A stretch of 64,000 nucleotides of DNA, from contig NZ_KB893206.1 of the NCBI RefSeq assembly GCF_000374025.1, forward strand, positions 129,466 through 193,465, read 5' to 3'. This document shows, in pieces, positions 48,197-57,132 of this stretch; the stretch's first letter is position 1; each line of letters opens with the position of its first letter. This DNA comes from Spirosoma panaciterrae DSM 21099. GTDB lineage: Bacteria; Bacteroidota; Bacteroidia; Cytophagales; Spirosomataceae. Position numbers and translations under genes: made by a program. The notes beneath the pieces are model-generated. The model made no database searches, was not told the origin of the DNA, and saw nothing but the letters and a program-made list of their open reading frames with translations.

Positions 48197-50119
48197 TTAG
48201 TTATCGGTTCGGAACGGCGAAGCAGGTAACCCTTCTGTATTATAAAGATTTGGATTCACGGGATTGTCGGCCCAGGCGTATCGCACGTATTGCGGAGAAG
48301 GCACTTCGTCGCTCCATACAACCACTTTATCGCCTTCGATTTTTGCCTTTGCCCAGACAAATTTTTTATCACTGCCCGCAATAGCAAACTCCCCCAGTTC
48401 TTCCCCGTCGTTGGTAATCAGCCCACTCCCTACATTAGAAAAACTAATGGTGATCCTATTGCCGTCGACCTTTGCCGATTGATATAAGGGGCCCGAAGAA
48501 ACCAGATTTTCGTGATAAGCTGTTTTCAGAGCGGCAAGGGCCAGTCGTTCGCCTACCGACCGTTTGTTGTCAGGGTGAATATCATTCCATTCGCCCAGGT
48601 CAATGGCTACAACCATAGCGGTATTCGGGATGGATAGGGCTTTGAGTTGACCTTCCCGCAGAATAGCCCAGTCGCTTTCGGAAGGGAGGTAGTTGTAGTC
48701 CATAAAGCCTGGAAGCTGGATGAATAAAAACGGTAGCTCGCCCTGTTGCCACTGAGTCCGCCAGTTTTTGATCAACGCTGGCAACAGCGTGCGGTACTGC
48801 TCAGGTTGTCCGGCGTTGCTTTCGCCCTGGTACCAGCAAAATCCCTTGATGGCGTACTTGATTTCGGGGGCTACCATCGCATTATACAAAGCGGCTGGCT
48901 GATTCTGAGCGGCAATACTACCACCAAACGAACCTCCAGCAGGTCGGTAAACGGTGCCGACTTTATACTGCCAGGTCCCTTTCAGGTCAACGGTATCGGC
49001 TCCCGCAAACACACAATAGGGCTTGTCGGGTACAAAACCGCCTTTGCCCGCCATGTTCGTCACCCGCACGACAAACACATTTTTACCCGCTTTCAGCAAA
49101 TCGGCCGGAACGGCATACCGACGCTGTGGGTACTGATAGGTGGTCCGGCCTACCGATTTGCCGTTGATATAGAGTTCATCGGCATCGACGATTCGACCCA
49201 GAAATACGCGGGCAGGTTTTCCGGCCATTGAAGCCGGAAGGGTAATTTCCCGTCGATACCAGACTACGCCATTCAGGTCTTTTATTCCCTGATCTTCCCA
49301 ATAACCGGGAATGTTGATAGGGCGCCAGCCTTTGGGCACATAAGCTGGATCGTACCATTTGGTAGCTCCGGTCAGACCTAAATCGACGGGAGGAGCAGGC
49401 CGACTGGAAGGCTGTCGTCGGTTGAGGCTGTTGATGTACGTGGTGTCTTTGTTCTTCTCAAGGGTCGCTTTCAGGGCGGAGAAATCGGTCAGGCCGTCTT
49501 CGCTCATCCAGGCTTCAATGGGTGTACCGCCGACACTGGCGTTGATGATGCCGATGGGTATCCCGTACTTTTCATGAATTTTTTTGGCAAAGAAATACGC
49601 GACGGCCGAGAAGGGACGAACATCGTCTCCGACGGCGGCTTTCCACTGACCATTGGGCAGATCGCTCTGAGGGCCTTGCAGATTCGTAAGGGTGGGTATC
49701 CAGAATTGCCGAATCTGCGGATCGTTGGCGTTCGCTATTTCGTTGGCGTAGGTGACGTCATGGATGTTGAGCTGGTGAACCATATTGCTCTGACCGCTAC
49801 AAAACCACACATCCCCGATCAGAATATCGTTTACGGTTACTTGAGAACTACCCACAATGTCCATGCTATACGGGCCCCCTGCTGCTGTGGGTGCTAGTTT
49901 GACCTGCCATTTCCCCGTGGCATCGGTTACAGTTTTATAGGTTTTCCGGTTAAAACGCACCGTGATTTTTTCGCCTGCTTTCGCCCACCCCCAAATGGTC
50001 AGGGGGGTATCACGCTGCAACACCATCCCGTCGCTGATTAATCGGGGTAATCGAAGCTGAGCTTGCAGGGGTTTTGTTGACGTACACAACAAAAAAACAA
50101 GGAGCAGGCGTTTCATCAT
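48197..50119 (-). CDS. Sialate O-acetylesterase family protein
   Basis: 640 residues. Signal peptide MMKRLLLVFLLCTSTKPLQAQ. An SGNH/SASA esterase with nucleophile Ser111 in CSGQSNMVHQL, ASVGGTPIEAWMS, FCWYQGESNAG and the Asp-x-x-His block EWNDIHPDNKRSVGERLA. A beta-sandwich (about 265-390, VVWYRREITLPASMAGKPAR, YINGKSVGRTTYQYPQRRY), resembling the jelly-roll insertion of bacterial 9-O-acetylesterases, splits the catalytic domain. In Bacteroidota this family often acts on acetylated xylan or pectin rather than sialic acid. First gene of an operon with the CE15 esterase (15 bp). Secreted to the periplasm or surface. Confidence 0.9.
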   Translation of the reverse strand: MMKRLLLVFLLCTSTKPLQAQLRLPRLISDGMVLQRDTPLTIWGWAKAGEKITVRFNRKTYKTVTDATGKWQVKLAPTAAGGPYSMDIVGSSQVTVNDILIGDVWFCSGQSNMVHQLNIHDVTYANEIANANDPQIRQFWIPTLTNLQGPQSDLPNGQWKAAVGDDVRPFSAVAYFFAKKIHEKYGIPIGIINASVGGTPIEAWMSEDGLTDFSALKATLEKNKDTTYINSLNRRQPSSRPAPPVDLGLTGATKWYDPAYVPKGWRPINIPGYWEDQGIKDLNGVVWYRREITLPASMAGKPARVFLGRIVDADELYINGKSVGRTTYQYPQRRYAVPADLLKAGKNVFVVRVTNMAGKGGFVPDKPYCVFAGADTVDLKGTWQYKVGTVYRPAGGSFGGSIAAQNQPAALYNAMVAPEIKYAIKGFCWYQGESNAGQPEQYRTLLPALIKNWRTQWQQGELPFLFIQLPGFMDYNYLPSESDWAILREGQLKALSIPNTAMVVAIDLGEWNDIHPDNKRSVGERLALAALKTAYHENLVSSGPLYQSAKVDGNRITISFSNVGSGLITNDGEELGEFAIAGSDKKFVWAKAKIEGDKVVVWSDEVPSPQYVRYAWADNPVNPNLYNTEGLPASPFRTDN

Positions 50120-50471
50120 ACGGGTGTTAGCTAGATGTAGACTCTATGCAATCGGTTGCAGAAATTGTGCGAAAAATAAACCGCCAGTACAAATAACTTT
50201 TCCAACGACGGATTGCGGTTCGAGTTCAAAAAGCATAGACTATCGGTTTACTAACTATTCGTTTTCCATAAAAAAAGCCAAAGCGGATAATACGTATGGC
50301 TATTGAGTTATACCCTAGCCTAAGTTAATGGTTCCGATAGTAATATAATCGTGTGTTTTACGAAGAGTTGGGCCATAAACGTATGCTCAAAGGTCTGGTT
50401 TCCCAAATGTTTCCAAAATTGATGCTGTGTTTTGCGTATACCTGACCGTCGGCTAAAGGACCGTCGGGTGC
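50120..50471. other. Divergent intergenic region, no gene recognised
   Basis: 352 bp between the esterase operon and the efflux operon. It must hold both promoters. It is AT-rich around 50150-50350. Only a weak hairpin (AGCCA / TGGCT near 50276-50300, next to A7) was noticed. No RNA gene or ORF with supporting features. Confidence 0.5.
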
Positions 50472-51911
50472 ATGAACATGACGAGCTTTTTTTTCGCTTA
50501 CGTTCGACAGCGGCTTTTAACACCGGGAAGTACGTACTGGCAAACCGGGTGTCTGCTGATTGGACTGAGCCTATTCGGGTTATCTTCCTGGGGCCAGTCT
50601 CTTACACTGAATCAGGTGGTAGAGCAGAGCGTTCGACAGTATCCTTTCCTGAAAGCAAAGCAGGCCGAAATCAATAGTGCCGAGCGTCGGGTAGAGGCTA
50701 GCCGAACGGAGTTGATGCCGATTATGCTACTCCAGCATCAGTACAACTACGCCACCAGCAACAGTCTGAATGGTTCGTTCTTTCCGAATGAAAGTGTTAA
50801 TATATCCACCTCGGGGGGAGTACGACCTGTGGCCATTTCGCAGGCTAGCTTCGGTAGCTTTTCGACCGCTTCCATCGAATGGCGGGCTATTACGTTTGGG
50901 CGGGTCAAAGCGAATATTGGCGTTGCCAAAGCCGATCTGCAACGGAGTCAGGTCGATTATGATAATGAAGTGTTCCAACATCAGGTGCGCACCATTGATG
51001 CGTATCTGATGTTGCTGATCAATCAGAAACTGGTGCAGATTCAACGGAGCAATCTGGACCGGGCCGAAACCTTCAAACGGGTGGTCGACTCGGGCGTTCG
51101 GTCGGGGATGCGGGCGGGTGTCGATAGTGCACTGGCTACCGCAGAGGCTGTTCGGGCGCGTTTGCTCCTGCTCGAAAGTCAGCAGTGCGAGCAGGTACAA
51201 CGGCTCCGACTCTCCGAACTGACGGGTTTGCTACAGGCTAATCTTCGGGTCGATAGTATGCGTTTTTATGCCGATCTGCCCAACGACGCTTTTCGGTCGG
51301 ATTCCATTTCGCCCAAAAACCCAACTCTCCGCCTGTTTGAATCGCAGATCAACCTATCGGCGGCCCGGAGTTTAGCCACGCAACGGTCGGGTATGCCGAT
51401 GATTTCGCTGGTGGGGGTGGGCAATGCCCGTGGATCGGGCTTCGCTAACCAGGGTGATGTGTTTCTAAACAATCAACTCAATGGCCTGGGCTATCAGGTG
51501 GGTAATTATCTGGTAGGTGTGGTAGCTCGGTGGAATGTAACGAATCTGCTGCGTAGTCGACGTGATTATCAGGCCGACCAGTTTCAGGTGGAGCGGTTCC
51601 GGCAATTGTTCAATGAGCAGCGATTGCGCATCAACCGACAGTATCAGGAAGCCGATACGCAGTATGACGTAGCACTGGAACAGGCCCGTCAGGCGCCACT
51701 TCAGCTACGAGCGGCTCGTCAGGCATATGATCAGGCGAAAGCCCGCTATACCAGTGGTTTGACCGATTTGCCGACGCTTCTGCAAAGTGTAGTTACGCTC
51801 AATCGGGCGGAAGTCGACGGTTACGTAGCCATTAGCAATGTCTGGCGGTTTCTGCTGCTGAAAGCCGCTGCCGACGGTGATTTGTCCCTGTTTATGAATC
51901 AGATACGGTAG
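50472..51911 (+). CDS. TolC-family outer membrane efflux protein
   Basis: 479 residues. A long n-region precedes a signal sequence (CLLIGLSLFGLSSWGQ) cleaved after WGQ. The mature protein has the two-fold repeated OEP domains: SLTLNQVVEQSVRQYPFLKA, AEINSAERRVEASRTELMPI, KADLQRSQVDYDNEVFQHQV, then the second half LRLFESQINLSAARSLATQR, VGVVARWNVTNLLRSRRDYQ and QAPLQLRAARQAYDQAKARY ending in TSGLTDLPTLLQSVVTLNRA. It forms a trimeric outer-membrane channel with a periplasmic helical tunnel. First gene of an operon with an RND pump (100 bp downstream, with a palindrome between) and its adaptor. Lacks a lipobox. Start at ATG 50472; ATG three codons later would give the same signal peptide. Confidence 0.92.
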   Translation: MNMTSFFFAYVRQRLLTPGSTYWQTGCLLIGLSLFGLSSWGQSLTLNQVVEQSVRQYPFLKAKQAEINSAERRVEASRTELMPIMLLQHQYNYATSNSLNGSFFPNESVNISTSGGVRPVAISQASFGSFSTASIEWRAITFGRVKANIGVAKADLQRSQVDYDNEVFQHQVRTIDAYLMLLINQKLVQIQRSNLDRAETFKRVVDSGVRSGMRAGVDSALATAEAVRARLLLLESQQCEQVQRLRLSELTGLLQANLRVDSMRFYADLPNDAFRSDSISPKNPTLRLFESQINLSAARSLATQRSGMPMISLVGVGNARGSGFANQGDVFLNNQLNGLGYQVGNYLVGVVARWNVTNLLRSRRDYQADQFQVERFRQLFNEQRLRINRQYQEADTQYDVALEQARQAPLQLRAARQAYDQAKARYTSGLTDLPTLLQSVVTLNRAEVDGYVAISNVWRFLLLKAAADGDLSLFMNQIR

Positions 51912-51993
51912 AGATGCATCATTGCGTCTCCTGTAAGCCAGCAGTTTGTAAGCCATAACCATCCGGTCATGAGACGCAACGATGCGTCTCTAC
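51908..51993. repeat. GTAGAGACGCA-type inverted repeat between the TolC-like and RND genes
   Basis: GTAGAGATGCATCATTGCGT with CTC (51908-51930) pairs with 51971-51993 (two C/T differences, G-U pairs in RNA); 40-base loop. The left arm starts inside the TolC gene's TAG stop codon. The arm contains the same GAGACGCAA / TTGCGTCTC half-sites as the element inside the cysteine desulfurase gene. It could reduce readthrough from the outer-membrane gene into the pump gene. Confidence 0.8.
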
Positions 51994-52011
51994 ACATAAA
52001 AATTAAACAGT

Positions 52012-55000
52012 ATGAATTCAATCATTCGATCTGCGCTGCGGAAGCCGATTTCGGTGGTGGTAGCGGTTATGGGACTTCTGTTTTTCGCGGTGATGTCGCT
52101 GTTTACCATTCCGGTCGACATCTTTCCGAACCTCGACCTGCCCACCATTTACGTGGTGCAGCCCTATGGCGGCATGGCTCCCGACCAGATGGACGGCTTT
52201 ATTGCTACCCGCTACCAGGACCACTTTCTGTATGTATCCGGTATTCGGGATGTTGAGGTGAAGACCATTCAGGGCCTGTCGCTGATCAAGCTGCAATTCT
52301 ATCCGGGTACCGATATGGCACAGGCAGCGGCCGAAGTTGCCAACAACGTCTCACGGGCAAAAGCCTATATGCCCGAAGGAACGGTGCCACCCCAGGTTGT
52401 ACGATTCGATGCCAGTTCGGTGCCGGTAGGGCAGTTGGTCTTTGAAAGTCAGAGCCGATCTCTGAACGAAATTCAGGATTTTGCGTCGTCACGGGTGCGG
52501 CCCATGTTCTCCCGGATTCCGGGTGTATCGAGTCCGCCACCGTTTGGCGGCAACCAGCGGACGGTAGTTATCCGGGTGAATCCGCAACTGGTACGTAGTT
52601 ATCAGCTTACGCCTGAAGAGGTCATTAAAGCCATCACGAGCAACAACCAGCCATCGCCCGCCGGAAACATTCGGATTGGCGATAAAGCGTTGATGACGCC
52701 CGTAAACTCGCTGGTAAAACGCCCGGAAGATTTTCTGAATATTCCCATTCGGATTGGCACCGGCCCAACGGTGTTCGTGCGGGATATTGGAACGGTAGAA
52801 GATGCGGCCGACGTAACGGTGAGCTACGCCCTGGTCAACGGTCGACGGGCGGTATACATTCCGGTGGTCAAAAAATCGGATGCGTCCACGCTCGATGTGG
52901 TGAATAACATCCGCAAGGCAATGCCCGAATTGCAGGCGGCCGTACCCGAAGATGTGAAGATTTCGTACGAGTTCGACCAGTCGGTGTACGTGACCAACGC
53001 ACTCAAAAGTCTGGTGACCGAAGGGGTGCTAGGTGCCATTCTAACGGGCTTGATGGTACTCCTTTTCCTGCGCGACTGGCGAAGTGTGATCATTGTTGTA
53101 CTGACCATCCCGATCTCGGTGCTTTCGGCGGTGATTCTGCTGAATCTGTTCGGGCAAACCATCAACATCATGACCCTGTCGGGACTGGCGCTGGCGATTG
53201 GGATTCTGGTCGATCAGGCTACGGTGACGATCGAAAATATTCACCAGCATCTGGAAGAAGGGAAGCCGAAAGCGGTAGCGATCTGGGATGCCTGTAGGGA
53301 AATTATTTTCCCGGAATTCCTGATTCTGCTGGCTATTCTGGCCGTGTTTGCTCCGGCCTTTGTGATGAGTGGCATCCCTCGTTCGATGTTTCTGCCCCTG
53401 TCGCTCTCGGTCGGGTTTGCCATGATTGCCTCGTTCATTCTGTCGCAGACGCTGGTGCCGGTGATGGCCAACTGGCTACTGAAAGCCCACCCAAAACACG
53501 AAGCACCAACCTTGGCACTGGATGCTCAGGAACGCCACATGATTCTGGATGAAGCCGCACATCCGGTGAAACATGCAACGGGTTTCGAGAAATTTAAGCA
53601 ACGCTATACGGCTCAGCTCGAACGGATTATAAACCGTCGGGGGCTGGTTGTGGGAGGCTACCTGATCGGGTCGCTGGCCATCATTGTGGTTTGTTTTCTG
53701 GTGATCGGGACGGATATTCTCCCCCACGCCAATAGCCACCAGTTTCAGCTTCGATTGCGCGTTCCCGATGGTACCCGTGTAGAACGGACGGAACTGGCTA
53801 CGCTGAAAGTGCTCGACATCATCAAAAAAGAGGTGGGGCCTGAGCATCTCGAAATCTCATCGGCTTATGTCGGTACGGTGCCGTCCAGCTATGGTACATC
53901 GAATATTTTTGTGTTCAATAGCGGCCCTCACGAAGCCGTTTTGCAGGTGTCGCTTCACGAAGATTTCCCGGTGAAGATGGACGATCTGAAAGAGCAGTTG
54001 CGCGCTCGAATTGCCAATGCCTTGCCCAACGCCCGCATTTCGTTCGAACCGATTGAGTTGGTCGATAAAATCATGAGCCAGGGTTCGGCTACGCCCATTG
54101 AGGTGACCGTAGCCGCCAAAGACCTGGCCGAAGCGGGACGGTTTGCCAATAAGATCAAAGATCGGATGAGCCAGATTGCCTATCTGCGCGATGTACAGAT
54201 TGCCCAGCCGTTGGCGTACCCAATCCTGAACGTGACCATGAACCGCGAACGGGCCGGGCAGTTGGGGGTTACCTCTACGCAGGTGGCCCGGTCGATGGTG
54301 GCGGCTACCTCGTCGAGTCGCTTTACCGATAAAAATCTCTGGCTCGACGATTCGAAGGGGCTGGCGTATCAGGTGCAGGTACAGATTCCCGAATACCAGA
54401 TGGCCAATACCAACGACATTGGGAATATCCCGTTGAAAAGTGGTGAAATGCGTCCGCTCCTGTCGGATGTCGCTACGTTTTCGGAAGGAACAGCCCCCGG
54501 CGAATACGACCGCGCTGGCCCAAATCGACTGGTAACGGTGACGGCCAATCTTCAGAAAAAAGACCTGGGTACGGCCCAGAAAGCGGTTATGCAGGCTATC
54601 AAAGACGCTGGCGATCCACCGCGTGGGGTCATTGTAGAGATGCGCGGCCAAACCCGGCTTCTGGCTGATACCTTAAGTAGTTTGCAAACGGGGCTACTGG
54701 TGGCGATCATTATCATCTTCCTCTTGCTGGCAGCGAATTACCAGTCGTTTAAGTTATCGCTGGTTATTCTGGCGGCTATTCCGGCGGTAGTGGCGGGGGC
54801 GTTGCTGATGTTGCTGGCCTGTGGTGCTACGCTGAATCTACAATCTTATATGGGGCTGATTATGTCGGTGGGGGTATCGGTCGCCAATGCCATTCTGATG
54901 GTGACGAATGCCGAGAATTTACGACTGGAGATTGGGGAAACCCGTAAGGCTGCTGTGCTGGCTGCCAACAGCCGGATTCGCCCGATTCTGATGACCAGTA

Positions 55001-55239
55001 TTGCTATGATTGCCGGGATGGTGCCGATGGCTTCCGGGCTGGGTGAAGGGGGAGATCAGATTGCGCCACTGGGTCAGGCCGTTATCGGTGGGTTGATTGC
55101 GTCTACGCTGGCCGCATTACTGATTCTGCCCTGTGTGTTTACGCAGCTTCAGGCCAAAGCCGCCATCCAATCGGTATCGCTCGACCCCGAAGATCCCGAT
55201 AGCAAATTCTACCATCCCGAACTAAGTACTACAGCATAA
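52012..55239 (+). CDS. RND-family efflux transporter permease
   Basis: 1075 residues, inner-membrane RND pump with 12 predicted TM helices and two large periplasmic loops. Motifs: N-terminal FAVMSLFTIPVDIFPNLDLP, the pore domain FYPGTDMAQAAAEVANNVSR and YMPEGTVPPQVVRFDASSVP, TM4 LALAIGILVDQATVTIENI, and the second-half TM10-11 region LQSYMGLIMSVGVSVANAIL with MTSIAMIAGMVPMASGLGEG. Substrates of this subgroup are unknown. Odd: TM4 has Asp401-Gln402 where AcrB-type pumps have Asp-Asp in the proton relay. It follows a TolC-like gene and precedes its adaptor gene (43 bp), giving an unusual order OMF-RND-MFP. Confidence 0.94.
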   Translation: MNSIIRSALRKPISVVVAVMGLLFFAVMSLFTIPVDIFPNLDLPTIYVVQPYGGMAPDQMDGFIATRYQDHFLYVSGIRDVEVKTIQGLSLIKLQFYPGTDMAQAAAEVANNVSRAKAYMPEGTVPPQVVRFDASSVPVGQLVFESQSRSLNEIQDFASSRVRPMFSRIPGVSSPPPFGGNQRTVVIRVNPQLVRSYQLTPEEVIKAITSNNQPSPAGNIRIGDKALMTPVNSLVKRPEDFLNIPIRIGTGPTVFVRDIGTVEDAADVTVSYALVNGRRAVYIPVVKKSDASTLDVVNNIRKAMPELQAAVPEDVKISYEFDQSVYVTNALKSLVTEGVLGAILTGLMVLLFLRDWRSVIIVVLTIPISVLSAVILLNLFGQTINIMTLSGLALAIGILVDQATVTIENIHQHLEEGKPKAVAIWDACREIIFPEFLILLAILAVFAPAFVMSGIPRSMFLPLSLSVGFAMIASFILSQTLVPVMANWLLKAHPKHEAPTLALDAQERHMILDEAAHPVKHATGFEKFKQRYTAQLERIINRRGLVVGGYLIGSLAIIVVCFLVIGTDILPHANSHQFQLRLRVPDGTRVERTELATLKVLDIIKKEVGPEHLEISSAYVGTVPSSYGTSNIFVFNSGPHEAVLQVSLHEDFPVKMDDLKEQLRARIANALPNARISFEPIELVDKIMSQGSATPIEVTVAAKDLAEAGRFANKIKDRMSQIAYLRDVQIAQPLAYPILNVTMNRERAGQLGVTSTQVARSMVAATSSSRFTDKNLWLDDSKGLAYQVQVQIPEYQMANTNDIGNIPLKSGEMRPLLSDVATFSEGTAPGEYDRAGPNRLVTVTANLQKKDLGTAQKAVMQAIKDAGDPPRGVIVEMRGQTRLLADTLSSLQTGLLVAIIIIFLLLAANYQSFKLSLVILAAIPAVVAGALLMLLACGATLNLQSYMGLIMSVGVSVANAILMVTNAENLRLEIGETRKAAVLAANSRIRPILMTSIAMIAGMVPMASGLGEGGDQIAPLGQAVIGGLIASTLAALLILPCVFTQLQAKAAIQSVSLDPEDPDSKFYHPELSTTA

Positions 55240-55282
55240 CTCATCATTGGCAATTGGACGTTAATAGCTTAAGGAGATCGAT

Positions 55283-56461
55283 ATGAATCCAGTTAAAATT
55301 AATCAAATGTCGAGCAATTCGCTCGTTCGCTCTTTCACTCTTTCACTCATTGGCGCGTGTATCGCTGCGGGCGTGGTCGCCTGCACTACGGCCAGTAGCG
55401 ACAATAAAAGTCCCGCCAAAGCGCCTGAAATTCAGCAGGTAGTGGTGGCGAACGTGCAGGCGCTTCAGCCTAGCAAACGGGTTACCCTCCCCGGTGAGCT
55501 GAAGCCCTGGAATCGGGTCAGCATGTACGCCAAAGTAAAGGGGTTTGTCCGGGATGTTTCGGTCGATCGGGGTACTGTCGTTCGCAAAGGGCAGGTACTG
55601 GCGCGGCTGGATGCACCTGAAGTGATTTCCGAACTCAGTCAGGCGCAGGCGCAGTTACAGGCGCAGGAAGCTACGCTGGTTGAGCAGACAACCCGTGCCC
55701 GCGCCAGCAAACTGACCTACACCCGGCTTTTGCAAACGGCCAAAATGGAGGGTGCAGTTTCGGCCAATGAACTCGATCAGGCGCAGGCCCGTATGCAGGC
55801 CGACAGTGCTATGGTAGCCGTAGCGCGGGGTACGGTGCAGGCATCCCGTTCCAATTACCAGGCCAAGACCGAACTGCGCCAATACCTGACCATTACGGCC
55901 CCATTCGATGGCATCGTTATCGAGCGGAATATCAGCCCCGGCGCATTGGTTGGTGCGGGCGATAGCGGCAAACCACTGTTTGTGCTGGAAGATAGCCGTA
56001 CATTACGCCTTACTGTCGCCATTCCTGAAACCTTTGCGAATCAATTACCCAGGAATAGCTCGGTTTCATTCACAGTCAACGCCATGCCCGACCGTCGGTT
56101 CAATGCAAAATTGGCCCGTTCGGCCCAGAGTCTGGTCGAAGCCAATCGGTCGATGATGGCCGAGTTCGATGTGCCGAATGCTTCACACGAACTCAAAGCG
56201 GGTATGTATGCCGAAGTGCAGATGCCCATTGAGCGTACGTCCAAAACCCTGTTTGTGCCCACAACCTCGGTCGTTAGCTCCAGTGAGAAGATGTTTTTGA
56301 TAAAGGTTCAGGACAATCGGGCACAGTGGGTGTCGGTTCAGAAAGGTAACGTGCTGGATAGTCTGGTCGAAGTGTTTGGTGACGTTCAGCCAGGGATGAC
56401 CATTGTTAAAAAAGCCTCCGAAGAAATCCGCGATGGTCAGGAAGTGAAAGCCGTTCAGTAA
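55283..56461 (+). CDS. RND efflux periplasmic adaptor (HlyD/MFP family lipoprotein)
   Basis: 392 residues. Signal peptide with lipobox VVAC (Cys35), so a lipid-anchored periplasmic adaptor. Family features: VTLPGELKPWNRVSMYAKVK, FVRDVSVDRGTVVRKGQVLA (lipoyl half), an alpha-hairpin (LSQAQAQLQAQEATLVEQTT, LDQAQARMQADSAMVAVARG), LTITAPFDGIVIERNISPGA (second lipoyl half) and a beta-barrel/MP domain ending in VKKASEEIRDGQEVKAV. An AAGGAG sequence eight bases before the ATG is an unusually good Shine-Dalgarno site for this phylum. Odd: residues SLVRSFTLSL of the signal peptide are encoded by the CTCTTTC(A/G) octamer repeat. Third gene of the efflux operon; a downstream ATG (MSSNS) is an alternative start. 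Confidence 0.93.
   Translation: MNPVKINQMSSNSLVRSFTLSLIGACIAAGVVACTTASSDNKSPAKAPEIQQVVVANVQALQPSKRVTLPGELKPWNRVSMYAKVKGFVRDVSVDRGTVVRKGQVLARLDAPEVISELSQAQAQLQAQEATLVEQTTRARASKLTYTRLLQTAKMEGAVSANELDQAQARMQADSAMVAVARGTVQASRSNYQAKTELRQYLTITAPFDGIVIERNISPGALVGAGDSGKPLFVLEDSRTLRLTVAIPETFANQLPRNSSVSFTVNAMPDRRFNAKLARSAQSLVEANRSMMAEFDVPNASHELKAGMYAEVQMPIERTSKTLFVPTTSVVSSSEKMFLIKVQDNRAQWVSVQKGNVLDSLVEVFGDVQPGMTIVKKASEEIRDGQEVKAVQ
55319..55350. repeat. CTCTTTC(A/G) octamer repeat inside the adaptor's signal-peptide codons, copy 4
   Basis: TCGCTCGTTCGCTCTTTCAC then TCTTTCACTCAT: three to four units of the same octamer found at 741-766, 8384-8545 and 30682-30768, read in frame as LVRSFTLSL. The complementary arm is absent, so no hairpin. 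Confidence 0.75.
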
Positions 56462-56571
56462 AACTGGAGTATTTGCCAAAGGAAATACCCCGGTCGTTTC
56501 TGAAAATTCCTTTCGCGAGCCAGTCACTTTACGTTAATTTGTTAACGATTTGACGGTTAGTTCGAAAAGCG

Positions 56572-57093
56572 ATGATGCTCTTGATAGACGGAATGTATAA
56601 GGGAGGGCACTATGAAAATGTGACTCATTGGGTTCAGAGCTATGAATCTGCATTCGAACGATTAACTCAACTGGTGGCAAATCAGTGGACGCTGACGACG
56701 ATCCTGCTGGTCGACAATGGCGACTGTATGTATTTACCTGCTGAAGCGTTTGACGGACAACCGATTCAGATTCATATTGAGACTTTGCAGCAGGAATGGA
56801 CTCAACTGCTATCGGCTAAGCCCTGTATGCAAGCTAGATCGGGCGAGTTACGGCTCAGGGATTGGTATTTGCAACTGGATGAATACTATGCCGATCTGCT
56901 CGATCATTTAAAGAAAATGATCGTTTTGCTGGAAAGCCGGAAAGTAAAGGTATCGATGAGCCGAAATGAACGCTTGAAAGAAGCCCTGAGTCGTGGCTGC
57001 GATTACCGCCTTGAACTAAACAAAAAGCTGTTCATCCAAACCCAAAAGGACCGCCAAAAAAACCACCAACGATTACAGAAGCTAGTGAAATAA
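56572..57093 (+). CDS. Hypothetical protein
   Basis: 173 residues, no signal peptide. Features: MMLLIDGMYKGGHYENVTHW, a central helix LVANQWTLTTILLVDNGDCM, IQIHIETLQQEWTQLL, and a basic helical C-terminal half (YYADLLDHLKKMIVLLESRK, VKVSMSRNERLKEALSRGCD, KKLFIQTQKDRQKNHQRLQK) that could be coiled coil. No family recognised. It starts 110 bp after the RND adaptor gene, on the same strand. Unrelated to efflux by sequence; a separate promoter is likely. Confidence 0.7.
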   Translation: MMLLIDGMYKGGHYENVTHWVQSYESAFERLTQLVANQWTLTTILLVDNGDCMYLPAEAFDGQPIQIHIETLQQEWTQLLSAKPCMQARSGELRLRDWYLQLDEYYADLLDHLKKMIVLLESRKVKVSMSRNERLKEALSRGCDYRLELNKKLFIQTQKDRQKNHQRLQKLVK

Positions 57094-57132
57094 CTAATCG
57101 GCAAACGACTGATTCCGTGACTAAACGAGGGC

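Noticed and set aside
50276..50305. Minus-strand terminator AGCCA/TGGCT followed by T7
   Set aside because: The stem is only five to six base pairs with a long loop, and there is no minus-strand gene upstream that would need it.
53857..54651. 264-codon open frame on the minus strand within the RND gene
   Set aside because: The opposite strand encodes a conserved RND permease; no signal, motif or promoter supports the antisense frame.
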